From QYOJ01 sp043806735 (GTDB lineage Bacteria; Bacteroidota; Bacteroidia; Bacteroidales; FEN-979), in the NCBI GenBank assembly GCA_043806735.1, contig JAZDGR010000023.1:9075-73074 (forward strand): DNA of 64,000 bases, read 5' to 3'. This document shows, in pieces, positions 53,453 through 62,473 of the stretch (position 1 is its first letter; every line of letters starts with the position of its first letter). Position numbers and translations under genes: made by a program. Under the pieces are notes generated by a model. The model was given only the letters and a program-made list of their open reading frames with translations. It had not been told where the DNA came from and did no database searches.

Positions 53453-55899
53453 AAGAAAAAAAACCTGATTCCGGGATCCTGGAGGAATTAAGGGAAAGCA
53501 AGCGAATGCTTGAAACCCTCATTTCGAATCTTCCCGGTGTCGCTTACCGTTGTAAAAACGATCAGAACTGGACTATGGAGTTCATCAGTGTCGGATGCTT
53601 CGACTTAACCGGGTATTCCGCTGATGATCTGATTCACAACAAAAAACTTCCGTACAATGACCTGATCGTGAGCGAGGACCGGGAACGAATCTGGCAGGAA
53701 GTGGAAGAACGAGTGCATAAGCATCTTCCGTTTATCCTGGAATACAGGATACGAACAGCCGATCAGAAAATCAAATGGGTCTATGAAAAAGGGAGAGGGG
53801 TGTTCTCAAACCAGCAAGAATTGTTGTTTTTAGAAGGATTTATCACCGATATTACCGAGGAAAAAAGGTCACACCAGGTTGGCAATGTCGTCTTCCAGAT
53901 CTCAAAGGCAAGTTATACCGTTACCTCTATAGATGAGTTTCTTCCAATTATACACCGGGAACTCGGGAAGATTCTTGATACCACAAATTTCTTTGTGGCC
54001 ATGTACGACAAGGCAACCAACTCCATCACCCTCCCCTATCACGTGGATTTCAAGGATAAATTTGCCTCCTTCCCTGCAGGAAAAACCATGACCGGACATG
54101 TCATCCAGGAAAAAAGGCCAATTCTGGCAACAGAACAGGACATGCTGAAACTGGTTGAAGATGGAGTGATTGAAATGATTGGGGCTCCTTCGAAAGTGTG
54201 GATGGGGGTTCCCCTTATGGTCAATAATGAAGTGATCGGGGTACTTGTCGTGCAAAACTATTCAGATCCTAAAAGCTATACGGAAGAAGACCTGGACCTC
54301 CTGACATTTGTTTCCAACCAGGTTGCCGGTCTGATCAGGAGACTGCGGGCTGAAGAGAAGCTGCTTGAAGAGCGCGCCTATCTTGACCAGCTTTACCAAA
54401 GTTCGACGGAAGCCATCGTCATGATTGACAATCATGGTATTGTCAAATCGATCAACAAAGAATTCACGAGATTGTTCGGTTATACCCAGGAGGATCTTAA
54501 GGGAAAAATCCTTGATGACACCATCGTTCCGAAGTACCTGCATGATGAAGGAGTAAGAAGTACCAACCGCGCTCTCACAAACGAACGGGTGGAGATGGAA
54601 TCGGTCAGACAGCACAAGAACGGGTTGCTGATTGATGTCTCCATTCTCGTAACACCCATCTTTATCGAAGGACAAATTGTAGGCGCTTATGGCATCTACC
54701 GCGACATCACCGAACGAAAACGGATCGAAAAAAGCCTCGTTCTCGCCAAAGAGAAAGCTGAAGAGTCGGACCGGTTGAAGTCGGCTTTCCTTTCCAATAT
54801 GTCGCATGAGATCCGGACACCGATGAATGCCATCCTGGGATTCTCGAGCCTGCTTTCCGATCCTGATACGACCCCGGAAGAACGGGAAGAGTATATCAAC
54901 ATAATCAAAGAACGCGGCAACGACCTGATGAGAATCATCAGCGACATCATTGACGTAGCCAAAATTGAATCAGGCCAGTTGAACATCAGTATCAAGGATT
55001 GCAAAGTCAACCAGCTGATGAACGACCTCCATGCCGTATTTAAACTAAGCATGCAGAAACAGGGGAAGGTACAAGTCGATCTGAGAACATCCCTGGAAAG
55101 TAACGATCTTGATTTTACCATCCTTTCCGATCCCCAGCGACTCCGCCAGGTAATCTCAAATTTGTTGGAGAACGCGATAAAATTTACCGAAACCGGAACT
55201 ATTGAATTCGGCTATTCCATCCGCAACGATTTCGGCATGGGGAAATCAATCATCTTCTTCGTCAGGGATACCGGTATCGGCATTCCGCCAGAGATGCATA
55301 CGGTTATCTTTGAACGTTTCCGGCAGGTAGACGACTCCCATACACGAAAATATGGAGGTACGGGTTTGGGATTAACAATCTGCAAAAACGTGGTTCACCT
55401 GATGGGAGGAGATCTTCTCGTGGAATCAGAGGTTGGGAAAGGAACTTTGTTTAAGCTGGTTCTTCCGATGTGGACAATCACCCCTGCAAAAGAAGAACCT
55501 TCACCGGCAAAACCGAAAATCCTGCAACAAGCGTGGAAAGACAAAGTGATCCTTGTCGCGGAAGACGAAGAGTCAAATTTCACTTTCCTTGACCATATCC
55601 TGAAACGTACGGGAGTCAGATTACTGTGGGCAAAAAACGGTGTAGAAGCTGTAAATATGGCTCATTCCGAGAAGGTGGACCTGATTCTCATGGATATCCG
55701 TATGCCGGGAATGGATGGATACGAAGCAACAGAGCTGATCAAAAAGGAGCGCAAAGACCTGCCCGTTGTCGCACAAACTGCCTATGCCCTGAAAGGCGAA
55801 AAAGAGCTTAGCATCTCGGCCGGATGTGACGATTACATATCAAAACCGATCGACATCCAGGAGCTCATGACCGTTTTAGATAAATATCTCAACAGATGA
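53449..55899 (+). CDS. Hybrid sensor histidine kinase (PAS-GAF-PAS-HisKA-HATPase-REC)
   Basis: The 816-residue protein has no transmembrane segment, so it is cytoplasmic. The order is PAS (about 20-135), GAF (about 150-295), a second PAS (about 310-425), HisKA with H453 in FLSNMSHEIRTPMNAI, the ATPase (NLLENAIKFTE, DTGIGIP, GGTGLGL) and a C-terminal receiver with D749 in DLILMDIRMPG. It lies between two receiver genes and overlaps both by 4 nt. The orphan HPt at 10894 could be its partner, but that is speculation. Confidence 0.95.
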   Translation: MKEKKPDSGILEELRESKRMLETLISNLPGVAYRCKNDQNWTMEFISVGCFDLTGYSADDLIHNKKLPYNDLIVSEDRERIWQEVEERVHKHLPFILEYRIRTADQKIKWVYEKGRGVFSNQQELLFLEGFITDITEEKRSHQVGNVVFQISKASYTVTSIDEFLPIIHRELGKILDTTNFFVAMYDKATNSITLPYHVDFKDKFASFPAGKTMTGHVIQEKRPILATEQDMLKLVEDGVIEMIGAPSKVWMGVPLMVNNEVIGVLVVQNYSDPKSYTEEDLDLLTFVSNQVAGLIRRLRAEEKLLEERAYLDQLYQSSTEAIVMIDNHGIVKSINKEFTRLFGYTQEDLKGKILDDTIVPKYLHDEGVRSTNRALTNERVEMESVRQHKNGLLIDVSILVTPIFIEGQIVGAYGIYRDITERKRIEKSLVLAKEKAEESDRLKSAFLSNMSHEIRTPMNAILGFSSLLSDPDTTPEEREEYINIIKERGNDLMRIISDIIDVAKIESGQLNISIKDCKVNQLMNDLHAVFKLSMQKQGKVQVDLRTSLESNDLDFTILSDPQRLRQVISNLLENAIKFTETGTIEFGYSIRNDFGMGKSIIFFVRDTGIGIPPEMHTVIFERFRQVDDSHTRKYGGTGLGLTICKNVVHLMGGDLLVESEVGKGTLFKLVLPMWTITPAKEEPSPAKPKILQQAWKDKVILVAEDEESNFTFLDHILKRTGVRLLWAKNGVEAVNMAHSEKVDLILMDIRMPGMDGYEATELIKKERKDLPVVAQTAYALKGEKELSISAGCDDYISKPIDIQELMTVLDKYLNR

Positions 55900-56135
55900 C
55901 AAGACCTGCCAACATTTTACTGGTCGAGGATGAACGCATTGATATGGAACTTGCACTGGCCGCATTTCGCCCGGTAAGACTTGGCAACACCATCCGGATT
56001 GCGACCACTGGAGAAGAAGCCCTGGATTATATTTTTGGTAAGGGGAAATATGTAGACCGAAAAGAATTTCTACTCCCCGACCTCATCCTGCTTGATCTGA
56101 ATATACCCGGAATCAATGGATTTGATTTAACGTGA
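55896..56135 (+). pseudogene. Response regulator truncated mid-receiver by a tandem array
   Basis: The 79-residue frame holds the first half of an Rcp1-like receiver (NILLVEDERIDMELALAAF, GEEALDYIFGKGKY, D67 in LILLDLNIPGINGFDL) and stops in a 7-nt tandem array. The part with the conserved Thr and Lys (beta4 to alpha5, about 60 residues) is missing, so it cannot work as a normal receiver. It overlaps the hybrid kinase stop by 4 nt. Confidence 0.85.
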
Positions 56136-56157
56136 GACGTAAGACGTAAGATGTAAG
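56130..56157 (+). repeat. Tandem array, 7-nt period, four units
   Basis: Units: acgtgag, acgtaag, acgtaag, atgtaag. The stop of the truncated receiver is in the first unit and the ATG of the kinase gene follows 3 nt after the last. Confidence 0.8.
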
Positions 56158-56160
56158 AGG

Positions 56161-56517
56161 ATGAAGAGAAGGTTGAGAAGTTTTGGATTTGCGTTCCGGG
56201 GATTGGTTCTCTTGTTCAGTGGTCAGCCGAATGCCTGGATTCACCTGTTTGCAGCAGTTGGAGTAATAGCGGCAGGGATTGCACTGGATATTACAGCAAC
56301 AGAGTGGTTACTGGTTGTATTTGCCATCGGTTTTGTCTTCACTGCCGAGTTATTCAATTCTGCCATCGAGGAACTCGTCAACATCGTGTCGCCTGACCGG
56401 AATTCCGCTGCCGGAAAGATCAAGGATCTGGCCGCCGGAGGGGTGCTGTTGGCTGCGATAACCGCTGCAGTCATCGGATCCATTATTTTTATCCCAAAAA
56501 TCCTTTCTCTTTTTTAA
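56161..56517 (+). CDS. dgkA: Diacylglycerol/undecaprenol kinase (DgkA family)
   Basis: The 118-residue integral membrane kinase has three helices and the family motifs RSFGFAFRGLVLLFSGQPNAWIHLFAA and ELFNSAIEELVNIVSPDRNSAAGKIKDLAAGGVLL. By family it phosphorylates diacylglycerol or undecaprenol for lipid-carrier recycling. The start codon lies just after the 7-nt array. Confidence 0.93.
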   Translation: MKRRLRSFGFAFRGLVLLFSGQPNAWIHLFAAVGVIAAGIALDITATEWLLVVFAIGFVFTAELFNSAIEELVNIVSPDRNSAAGKIKDLAAGGVLLAAITAAVIGSIIFIPKILSLF

Positions 56518-56565
56518 CGAACACTGATGACACAGAAGCCTTCGGCAACACAGATAAGCACGGAT

Positions 56566-56581
56566 TTTCGCTATTTCGCTA
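56566..56581 (+). repeat. Possible tandem array, two 8-nt units (tttcgcta)
   Basis: Two exact tttcgcta copies. Too short to be sure, but like the others it follows a gene end (dgkA). Confidence 0.3.
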
Positions 56582-56587
56582 CTTGTT

Positions 56588-57427
56588 ATGATCCTCATTG
56601 CTGACAGTGGTTCCACTAAAACCTTCTGGGCTTTGGTTGTGGAAGGAATCGAAAAGAAGATCATCCAGACACAGGGTTTGAACCCCTATTTTACCTCGCC
56701 CGGCCAGATCAAAGAGATCCTTCACGAAGAGCTGGTTCATAACCTGGTGTGTGATGAGATCACGGATATCTTTTTCTATGGTGCGGGATGTTCAACAGAG
56801 AATAACAACAACCTGGTCGGTGAGCAGCTCAGGAAATTCTTCAGAAAAGCCGGGATCAACGTTTTTCATGATATTCTTGGTGCCGCCCGGGCCTTGTTCG
56901 GAAACAGGGACGGCATTGCATGTATCCTTGGAACAGGATGCAATTCCTGCTTTTATAACGGAACAGAGGTGTTCTCCGAAATCCCATCGCTTGGGTATCT
57001 GTTCGGAGACGAAGGAGCCGGTTCTTCGCTCGGAAAGAAGTTATTGGCGAAATATCTGAAAAAGGAGCTTCCGGAAGAGTTGAAAACGGCTTTCGATCAG
57101 GCTTACCGGTTCCGGCTCGAAGACATCCTGAATTCCCTCTACAACAAGCCATTTCCCAATCGTTACCTGGCTTCGTTCAGCCCGTTCATTCATGCACATA
57201 TAAATCATCCTGTAATTCACGACCTGGTTTATTTTTCCTTTGTGGAATTCTTTGAGACACATGTCACGAAGTATGCCCATTATGCATCCCATCCGACAGG
57301 ATTTATCGGGTCCATCGCATTTTACTACCAGGATATATTACGCGAAGCAGCCGCTTCCGAATCCATCACGGTATCGAAGATCCTGCAATCGCCGGTTCAG
57401 GGATTGATTGAGTACCATTTAACATAA
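56588..57427 (+). CDS. BadF/BadG-type N-acetylglucosamine kinase-like protein
   Basis: A 279-residue ASKHA-fold ATPase: phosphate-1 loop MILIADSGSTKTFWALV, ILGTGCNSCFYNG, and LGYLFGDEGAGSSLGKKLL. It is probably an amino-sugar kinase, though the substrate is not fixed by motifs. Its 3' end overlaps the convergent miaA by 31 nt. Confidence 0.85.
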   Translation: MILIADSGSTKTFWALVVEGIEKKIIQTQGLNPYFTSPGQIKEILHEELVHNLVCDEITDIFFYGAGCSTENNNNLVGEQLRKFFRKAGINVFHDILGAARALFGNRDGIACILGTGCNSCFYNGTEVFSEIPSLGYLFGDEGAGSSLGKKLLAKYLKKELPEELKTAFDQAYRFRLEDILNSLYNKPFPNRYLASFSPFIHAHINHPVIHDLVYFSFVEFFETHVTKYAHYASHPTGFIGSIAFYYQDILREAAASESITVSKILQSPVQGLIEYHLT

Positions 57428-58314
57428 TTTACGATTTCGTCTAGGTTTTCTGGCTCAAACCATGTTATCTCTTTGTCCCTGTTAAACCAGGTAAGTTGCC
57501 GTTTGGCATAACGCCGTGTGTTTGTTTTAATCTTTTCAACCGCAGTCGGGAAATCTGTTTTCCCATCCATAAAATCAAACAGTTCTTTGTATCCGACTGT
57601 GTTCAACGCGTTCAGATGTCTGAACGGGTACAGGGAACGGGCCTCCTCAAAAAGTCCGGAAGCAATCATCTGATCGACTCGGAGGTTGATCTTCGTATAA
57701 AGCTTTTGACGGTCCGTATTCAACCCAATCTTTACGGTCCTGAAGGGCCGGATTCGGGGTCGGGATTTCCGAAAAGAGGAATAGGGCCTTCCCGTGGTGA
57801 GGCACACTTCCAGCGCCCGGAGCAGGCGTTTCGGGTTGTGTTTATCCACGATCCGGAAATAATCCGGATCCAGTTCCCGGAGCTGATCCTGCAAGCGTTC
57901 CACACCTTCTGATTCCAATTTCTTATTAAGCTGGCCCCGGAGGCCGGGATCCGGATCGGGAAGGTCATCAATGCCATGCGTAACTGCATGGATGAAAAGA
58001 CCGGATCCGCCGGCCAGGATCACGAAATTACTCCTGGAAAAGAGCTTTTCTGTCAGCTTCATGACATCGGCTTCAAAACGGTAAACATTATAGGGATCGT
58101 GCACTGATAGAAATCCGATCAGGTGATGCGGTATGACGGCCAGTTCCTCTGCAGTGGGCCGTGCGACCCCGATGGCAAGTTCGCGGTAAAACTGCCGGGA
58201 ATCGCAGGAAATGATCTCTGCTGACAACTTTTTGGCTAGCTCAATGGCAACGCGGGTTTTCCCGATGGCAGTGGGTCCTGTGACAACCACAAGAGATGGA
58301 GAAAGATCATTCAT
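57397..58314 (-). CDS. miaA: tRNA dimethylallyltransferase
   Basis: It prenylates A37 of tRNAs reading UNN codons. The 305 residues include the P-loop VVTGPTAIGKTRVAIELA, EIISCDSRQFYRELAIGVARPT, the DDLPDPDPGLRG region and YAKRQLTWFN. The start overlaps the end of the upstream gene by 8 nt. Confidence 0.96.
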   Translation of the reverse strand: MNDLSPSLVVVTGPTAIGKTRVAIELAKKLSAEIISCDSRQFYRELAIGVARPTAEELAVIPHHLIGFLSVHDPYNVYRFEADVMKLTEKLFSRSNFVILAGGSGLFIHAVTHGIDDLPDPDPGLRGQLNKKLESEGVERLQDQLRELDPDYFRIVDKHNPKRLLRALEVCLTTGRPYSSFRKSRPRIRPFRTVKIGLNTDRQKLYTKINLRVDQMIASGLFEEARSLYPFRHLNALNTVGYKELFDFMDGKTDFPTAVEKIKTNTRRYAKRQLTWFNRDKEITWFEPENLDEIVNYVKWYSINP

Positions 58315-59122
58315 CGTCGGAGCCGTCGCCGTGCCCGGAATATTTCATTCCGATTTGATCAATGTTATCGTAATCCTCAATGTGGTCCATTCCTTCGTTA
58401 AGATCTTCGACTTCATCGGTATCCCCATCGGATTCCTCCAGGTCTTCATCGTCAACATCCGCGGTGGCTTTTGTTTTTTTGCGCGACGGTACTTCTTCCT
58501 CCGGCTTCTCGCCGAATAAAAAGTCAACCAGGTTGCCTTCGATCTTTGCGATCTCCGATTCATCTTCTTCGATCCCATCAAGCTTGGACAATGCCGGGAG
58601 GTCAGGCAAAACCAGTTTAGGCCGTATCTCTTCTGTTTTCTTTTCTTCCCGAACGGGTGGTGCAATGATAACCTCCGGTTTCTTTGGAAGTTCGCCGACC
58701 CATTTTACACATCTGGGGAAGAAATCTTCGCCGTTTGAATCTGTGATCTTGATCAATTCGATCAGAAAGGTATAATTGGTTTTCCCTTGAAACTCATAGA
58801 TCAGGCGTTGGTGCGGATCTTCAATGAAATCCTTGAGTTTTGAATCCTTCATCCGTCTGGGAGTCAGGGTCACCATAACCATATCATCCAATTCCGGATC
58901 ATACCGTTTCACCTGTTTCTCCACCGTATGGAGACTGATCTCCTTGTCCTTCTTGTATTTCTTATCCGTAAGAAAGAAAGATGCCTGCTTACAAAGGAAT
59001 AAATCCGCGGATTCCAGCAGGCACATGTGAAAATCCAGAAATTTCTGACTGGGTTGTATCACCACCTCCCGAAGGAATTCTTCGTATTCTTCCGACGTAA
59101 TCTTAAACCGGTAAACTAACAT
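58307..59122 (-). CDS. pRiA4b ORF-3-like protein with acidic tail
   Basis: A 271-residue protein. The first 160 or so residues (MLVYRFKITSEEYEEFLREVVIQPSQKFLDFHMCLLESA, FFLTDKKYKKDKEISL, QRLIYEFQGKTNYTFLIELIKI) resemble the pRiA4b ORF-3-like family common in Bacteroidota. The rest is proline- and acid-rich (DDEDLEESDGDTDEVEDLNEG). The function is unknown. It is coupled to miaA by overlap. Confidence 0.65.
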   Translation of the reverse strand: MLVYRFKITSEEYEEFLREVVIQPSQKFLDFHMCLLESADLFLCKQASFFLTDKKYKKDKEISLHTVEKQVKRYDPELDDMVMVTLTPRRMKDSKLKDFIEDPHQRLIYEFQGKTNYTFLIELIKITDSNGEDFFPRCVKWVGELPKKPEVIIAPPVREEKKTEEIRPKLVLPDLPALSKLDGIEEDESEIAKIEGNLVDFLFGEKPEEEVPSRKKTKATADVDDEDLEESDGDTDEVEDLNEGMDHIEDYDNIDQIGMKYSGHGDGSDDE

Positions 59123-59146
59123 TCCTCAGATCTTCAAATTCAACTC

Positions 59147-59154
59147 CAAATATA
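59147..59154 (-). promoter_or_regulatory. -7 box (TATATTTG, minus strand) of the pRiA4b-like gene and miaA
   Basis: An exact TAnnTTTG on the minus strand, 24 nt upstream of the start at 59122. Confidence 0.5.
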
Positions 59155-59158
59155 AATA

Positions 59159-60592
59159 TTATTCAGTTACTCTTTTCAGTCCCAGTTTTTGACCCTCCGC
59201 AAGCATAAACCCGTATGCTGCCGCATATTCATTAGGGATCTCCCCTTCCAGGATCGCTTCCGTAATGGCATTTTTGATGATTCCGACGGTTTTCGACGGA
59301 GGGATCCCGAATGTTTCCATGATCAACTCTCCGCTTACCGGAGGCTGCCAGTTCCGTAACCGGTCCTTCTCATCGATCTCTTCGAGTTTCTGACGGACAA
59401 TCCCGAAATTCTCCAGAAATCGCTTTACCTTATTCGGATTTTTCGAGGTGATATCCGCTTCACACAGCATCATAAGGTCATCGATGTCGTCACCTGCTTC
59501 AAAGAGCAGTCGGCGCACGGCCGAGTCGGTTACGATATCCTCCGCAAGCACGATGGGCCGGAGGTGAAGGAATACCAGTTTCCCGACATACTTCATCTTT
59601 TCATTCATCGGAAGGCGGAGTTTCCGGAAAATCTGAGGAACCATTTTAGCTCCTTTGAAATCATGTGCATGGAACGTCCAGCCAGTCCCGGGAACAAACT
59701 TCTTTGTGACCGGCTTTGCAATATCATGCAGGATAGCTGCCCACCGGAGCCAAAGGTCATCGGAACCGGTGGCAACGGTATCCAGCACAGCCAGTGTATG
59801 AAAAAAATTATCCTTGTGCCCTTTTCCATCGATGATGGCGGTTCCTTTCAACTCAGACATCTCCGGGAAAATCAGCCTGAGTAGACCTGTCTCCTCCAGC
59901 ATGATGAACCCCACTGATGGCTTTGGCGAAAGAATGATCAGATTCAGCTCATCCGTAATTCGTTCGGCCGAAACGATGGAAATCCGTTCTGCGTTACGGT
60001 GAATGGACGAGTAGCAGCCGGGATCGATTGTAAAGTCAAGCTGCGCGGAAAAACGGATAGCCCGCATCATCCGCAGGGGATCATCCGAAAAAGTTATATC
60101 CGGGTCCAACGGCGTACGAATGACCCTATCTTTAATATCCTGCAAACCATGGAAAGGATCAAGGAACTCTCCGTAGTGGTTGGAGTCAAGGTCTAAAGCC
60201 ATGGCGTTGATGGTAAAGTCGCGTCGACGCTGGTCATCTTCCAGCGTTCCGTCCTCCACAATCGGCTTTCGCGAATCCAACCGGTAAGATTCCTTCCGGG
60301 CCCCGACGAATTCGATCTTCCAACCCTGATACCAGAACATGGCTGTTCCGAAATTCTTGAAGAATTTGACTTCTATTTCTTTCCCCAGCTTTGCCGCTAC
60401 CTCGTGGGCAAAATCGATCCCATTTCCCAACACCACGATATCGATATCCTGTTTGTTGTCACGATGAAGAAGCATATCCCTGACAAACCCACCGATAACA
60501 TAGGCCGGTGTCCCTTGGGATGATGCAACTTGTGACAGTACGTGAAATAAATGATTGTTAATATATTTCCTTAATCCGGAGCGGGTGTTCAT
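59159..60592 (-). CDS. cca: tRNA nucleotidyltransferase / poly(A) polymerase family protein with HD domain
   Basis: Starting at ATG 60592 (MNTRSGLRKYINNHLF) the 477-residue protein has a class II nucleotidyltransferase head (AYVIGGFVRDMLLHRDNKQDIDIVVLG, RRRDFTINAMALDL), the neck (FSDDPLRMMRAIRFSAQL) and an HD domain (LRWAAILHDIAKP). It probably adds CCA to tRNA 3' ends, in line with the tRNA at 52288 that lacks encoded CCA. Some relatives are poly(A) polymerases. Confidence 0.92.
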   Translation of the reverse strand: MNTRSGLRKYINNHLFHVLSQVASSQGTPAYVIGGFVRDMLLHRDNKQDIDIVVLGNGIDFAHEVAAKLGKEIEVKFFKNFGTAMFWYQGWKIEFVGARKESYRLDSRKPIVEDGTLEDDQRRRDFTINAMALDLDSNHYGEFLDPFHGLQDIKDRVIRTPLDPDITFSDDPLRMMRAIRFSAQLDFTIDPGCYSSIHRNAERISIVSAERITDELNLIILSPKPSVGFIMLEETGLLRLIFPEMSELKGTAIIDGKGHKDNFFHTLAVLDTVATGSDDLWLRWAAILHDIAKPVTKKFVPGTGWTFHAHDFKGAKMVPQIFRKLRLPMNEKMKYVGKLVFLHLRPIVLAEDIVTDSAVRRLLFEAGDDIDDLMMLCEADITSKNPNKVKRFLENFGIVRQKLEEIDEKDRLRNWQPPVSGELIMETFGIPPSKTVGIIKNAITEAILEGEIPNEYAAAYGFMLAEGQKLGLKRVTE

Positions 60593-60653
60593 CATGGTGT
60601 AAAAATAGTAAAAACCTTTTTTCCTGAAATCTTGTCTCATACAAAGATTTGAT

Positions 60654-60661
60654 TATTTTTG
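60654..60661 (+). promoter_or_regulatory. -7 box (TATTTTTG) of the DUF47-PiT operon
   Basis: An exact TAnnTTTG 16 nt before the ATG at 60678. Confidence 0.5.
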
Positions 60662-60677
60662 GGAAAAAGATATTCTT

Positions 60678-61304
60678 ATGTTCAGAGGACTTTTACCGCG
60701 CGAATATGCTTTTTACGATTATTTCGAGAAGCTTATGAGCATCAACATTGCCATCAGTGATGAATTTCTGGCGTTCGTGAAAGAAAAAAAGCATCCGGAA
60801 GTGGCCACAAAAGCGATCAAACGACTGGAACGGGAAGCGGATAGGCTAACCCACGAATGTACCGATTTGCTGCACCGGACCTTCATTACCCCGATTGATC
60901 GGGACCAGATCCACGAGCTGATCATCGGGTTGGATAATTTTGCTGATCAGATGAACGCCGCCACGTTTCGGATGTTCTATTACGGCATTGAAGAAATCCG
61001 GCACGAAACGCTGGACTTTGCAAAGATCATCAGCCAATGTAATTCGGAACTGGAAAGCGCTGTCATCGGACTCAGGAACATCAAAAAAAACAGCAAATCC
61101 ATCCGGGGGAAATGCAGTCACATTCACGAACTGGAAAACCAGGCCGACGACATTTCCAGAGTGGCAGTCACTGAATTGTTCAAGACAAACGACATTTTGA
61201 TGATCATCAAATGGAAAGAGGTTTTTGAACGGCTGGAAAAAGCGGTAGACCGCATGGAACGTGTCGCCAATACCATTGAAAGTATCCTCATCGACAACGC
61301 TTAA
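60678..61304 (+). CDS. DUF47 (PhoU-like) protein
   Basis: A 208-residue all-helical protein (YFEKLMSINIAISDEFLAFVKEKKHP, KRLEREADRLTHECTDLLHRTFITPIDRDQIHELI, WKEVFERLEKAVDRMERVANTIESI), typical of DUF47 proteins that sit next to PiT transporters and probably regulate them. Confidence 0.93.
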   Translation: MFRGLLPREYAFYDYFEKLMSINIAISDEFLAFVKEKKHPEVATKAIKRLEREADRLTHECTDLLHRTFITPIDRDQIHELIIGLDNFADQMNAATFRMFYYGIEEIRHETLDFAKIISQCNSELESAVIGLRNIKKNSKSIRGKCSHIHELENQADDISRVAVTELFKTNDILMIIKWKEVFERLEKAVDRMERVANTIESILIDNA

Positions 61305-61336
61305 TACCCTGGTACCCTCCAACCCGCAAACCCATG
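61305..61336 (+). repeat. Tandem array, 8-nt period, four units, ending in the PiT start codon
   Basis: Units: taccctgg, taccctcc, aacccgca, aacccatg. It begins right after the DUF47 stop, and the last three bases are the PiT ATG. Confidence 0.65.
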
Positions 61337-62365
61337 GATTCAGTCCTTGTAATAGTTATTGTTGCCATAGCGGTCGCTCTGCTATTCGATATCATCAACG
61401 GATTTCATGACGCAGCCAATTCCATTGCGACCATCGTTTCAACCAAAGTGCTTTCGCCAAAATTTGCCGTTTTCTGGGCAGCCTTTTTCAACTTTGCCGC
61501 TATGTTCGTATTTGCACCCAAGGTGGCCAATACCATTTCGAAAATCGTCATCATCGATGCGGCCGACCCTGCGTTTATTTATGTGATACTTACCGGCTTG
61601 CTGGGAGCAATTATCTGGGACCTGATCACCTGGTGGTATGGATTACCCTCCAGTTCTTCACATGCTCTCATTGGAGGGCTTGTAGGTGCAGGATTGGCAT
61701 ACAAAGGCGCTGAGATCATCCAGTGGAAGAAAGTGATCGAAACAGCGACGTTCATCCCGATAGCTCCCTTAATCGGAGTGGCTCTCGGTTTCCTGCTGAT
61801 GGTTCTGCTGATCTGGATATTTCACAGGATGTCGCAGAAAAAAGTCGATAACATTTTCCGCCGCGGACAGATTCTGTCGGCCGCACTTTATTCTTTAGGC
61901 CACGGGGGCAACGATGCCCAGAAGACGATGGGGGTGATTGTCGCCATTCTTGTGGCCGCAGGTATTTTTACCCCGGATGTCAAGCTTTCCCTCATGAGTT
62001 GGAATACCTTATGGATCATCCTTTCCTGCCACGTTGCCATGGCAATTGGTACCGGGATCGGCGGGTGGAGGATCGTGAAAACCATGGGCATGAAGTTAAC
62101 CAAACTTAAACCTGTTCATGGCTTTGCGGCAGAGACTTCCGGGGCACTGACGATCTTTCTCGCTACCAGTCTGGGGATCCCCATTTCCACTACCCACACC
62201 ATCGCGGGCTCCATCATCGGGGTTGGATCGGTGACCACTTTCTCGAACATCAGATGGAAAATTGCCATGAATATTGTGCTGGCCTGGATTCTTACCATTC
62301 CAGCATCTGCCATCGTTTCAGCGCTTTGCTTCTGGCTGGCACAAGCCCTCCACGCCGGATTTTAA
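61334..62365 (+). CDS. pit: Inorganic phosphate transporter, PiT family
   Basis: A 343-residue inner-membrane phosphate:cation symporter with the paired signatures DIINGFHDAANSIATIVSTKVLSP (start) and GFAAETSGALTIFLATSLGIPISTTHTIAGSIIGVG (late), and about ten helices. It forms an operon with the DUF47 gene. Confidence 0.95.
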   Translation: MDSVLVIVIVAIAVALLFDIINGFHDAANSIATIVSTKVLSPKFAVFWAAFFNFAAMFVFAPKVANTISKIVIIDAADPAFIYVILTGLLGAIIWDLITWWYGLPSSSSHALIGGLVGAGLAYKGAEIIQWKKVIETATFIPIAPLIGVALGFLLMVLLIWIFHRMSQKKVDNIFRRGQILSAALYSLGHGGNDAQKTMGVIVAILVAAGIFTPDVKLSLMSWNTLWIILSCHVAMAIGTGIGGWRIVKTMGMKLTKLKPVHGFAAETSGALTIFLATSLGIPISTTHTIAGSIIGVGSVTTFSNIRWKIAMNIVLAWILTIPASAIVSALCFWLAQALHAGF

Positions 62366-62423
62366 TCGTGGCAGATATTCCTTAGTTAAACAGTGCCTGA
62401 TAAAATGGTGAAGTTTTTTCCAT

Positions 62424-62444
62424 TATTTTTGTGAAGTAATTCAC
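62424..62444 (+). promoter_or_regulatory. -7 box and adjacent inverted repeat upstream of the dehydrogenase
   Basis: TATTTTTG (62424-62431) is followed at once by GTGAA-GTAA-TTCAC (62431-62444), a 5-bp inverted repeat where an operator over the transcription start could lie. Confidence 0.4.
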
Positions 62445-62473
62445 ATGATAAACCTTAACTAAATTATTCAACT

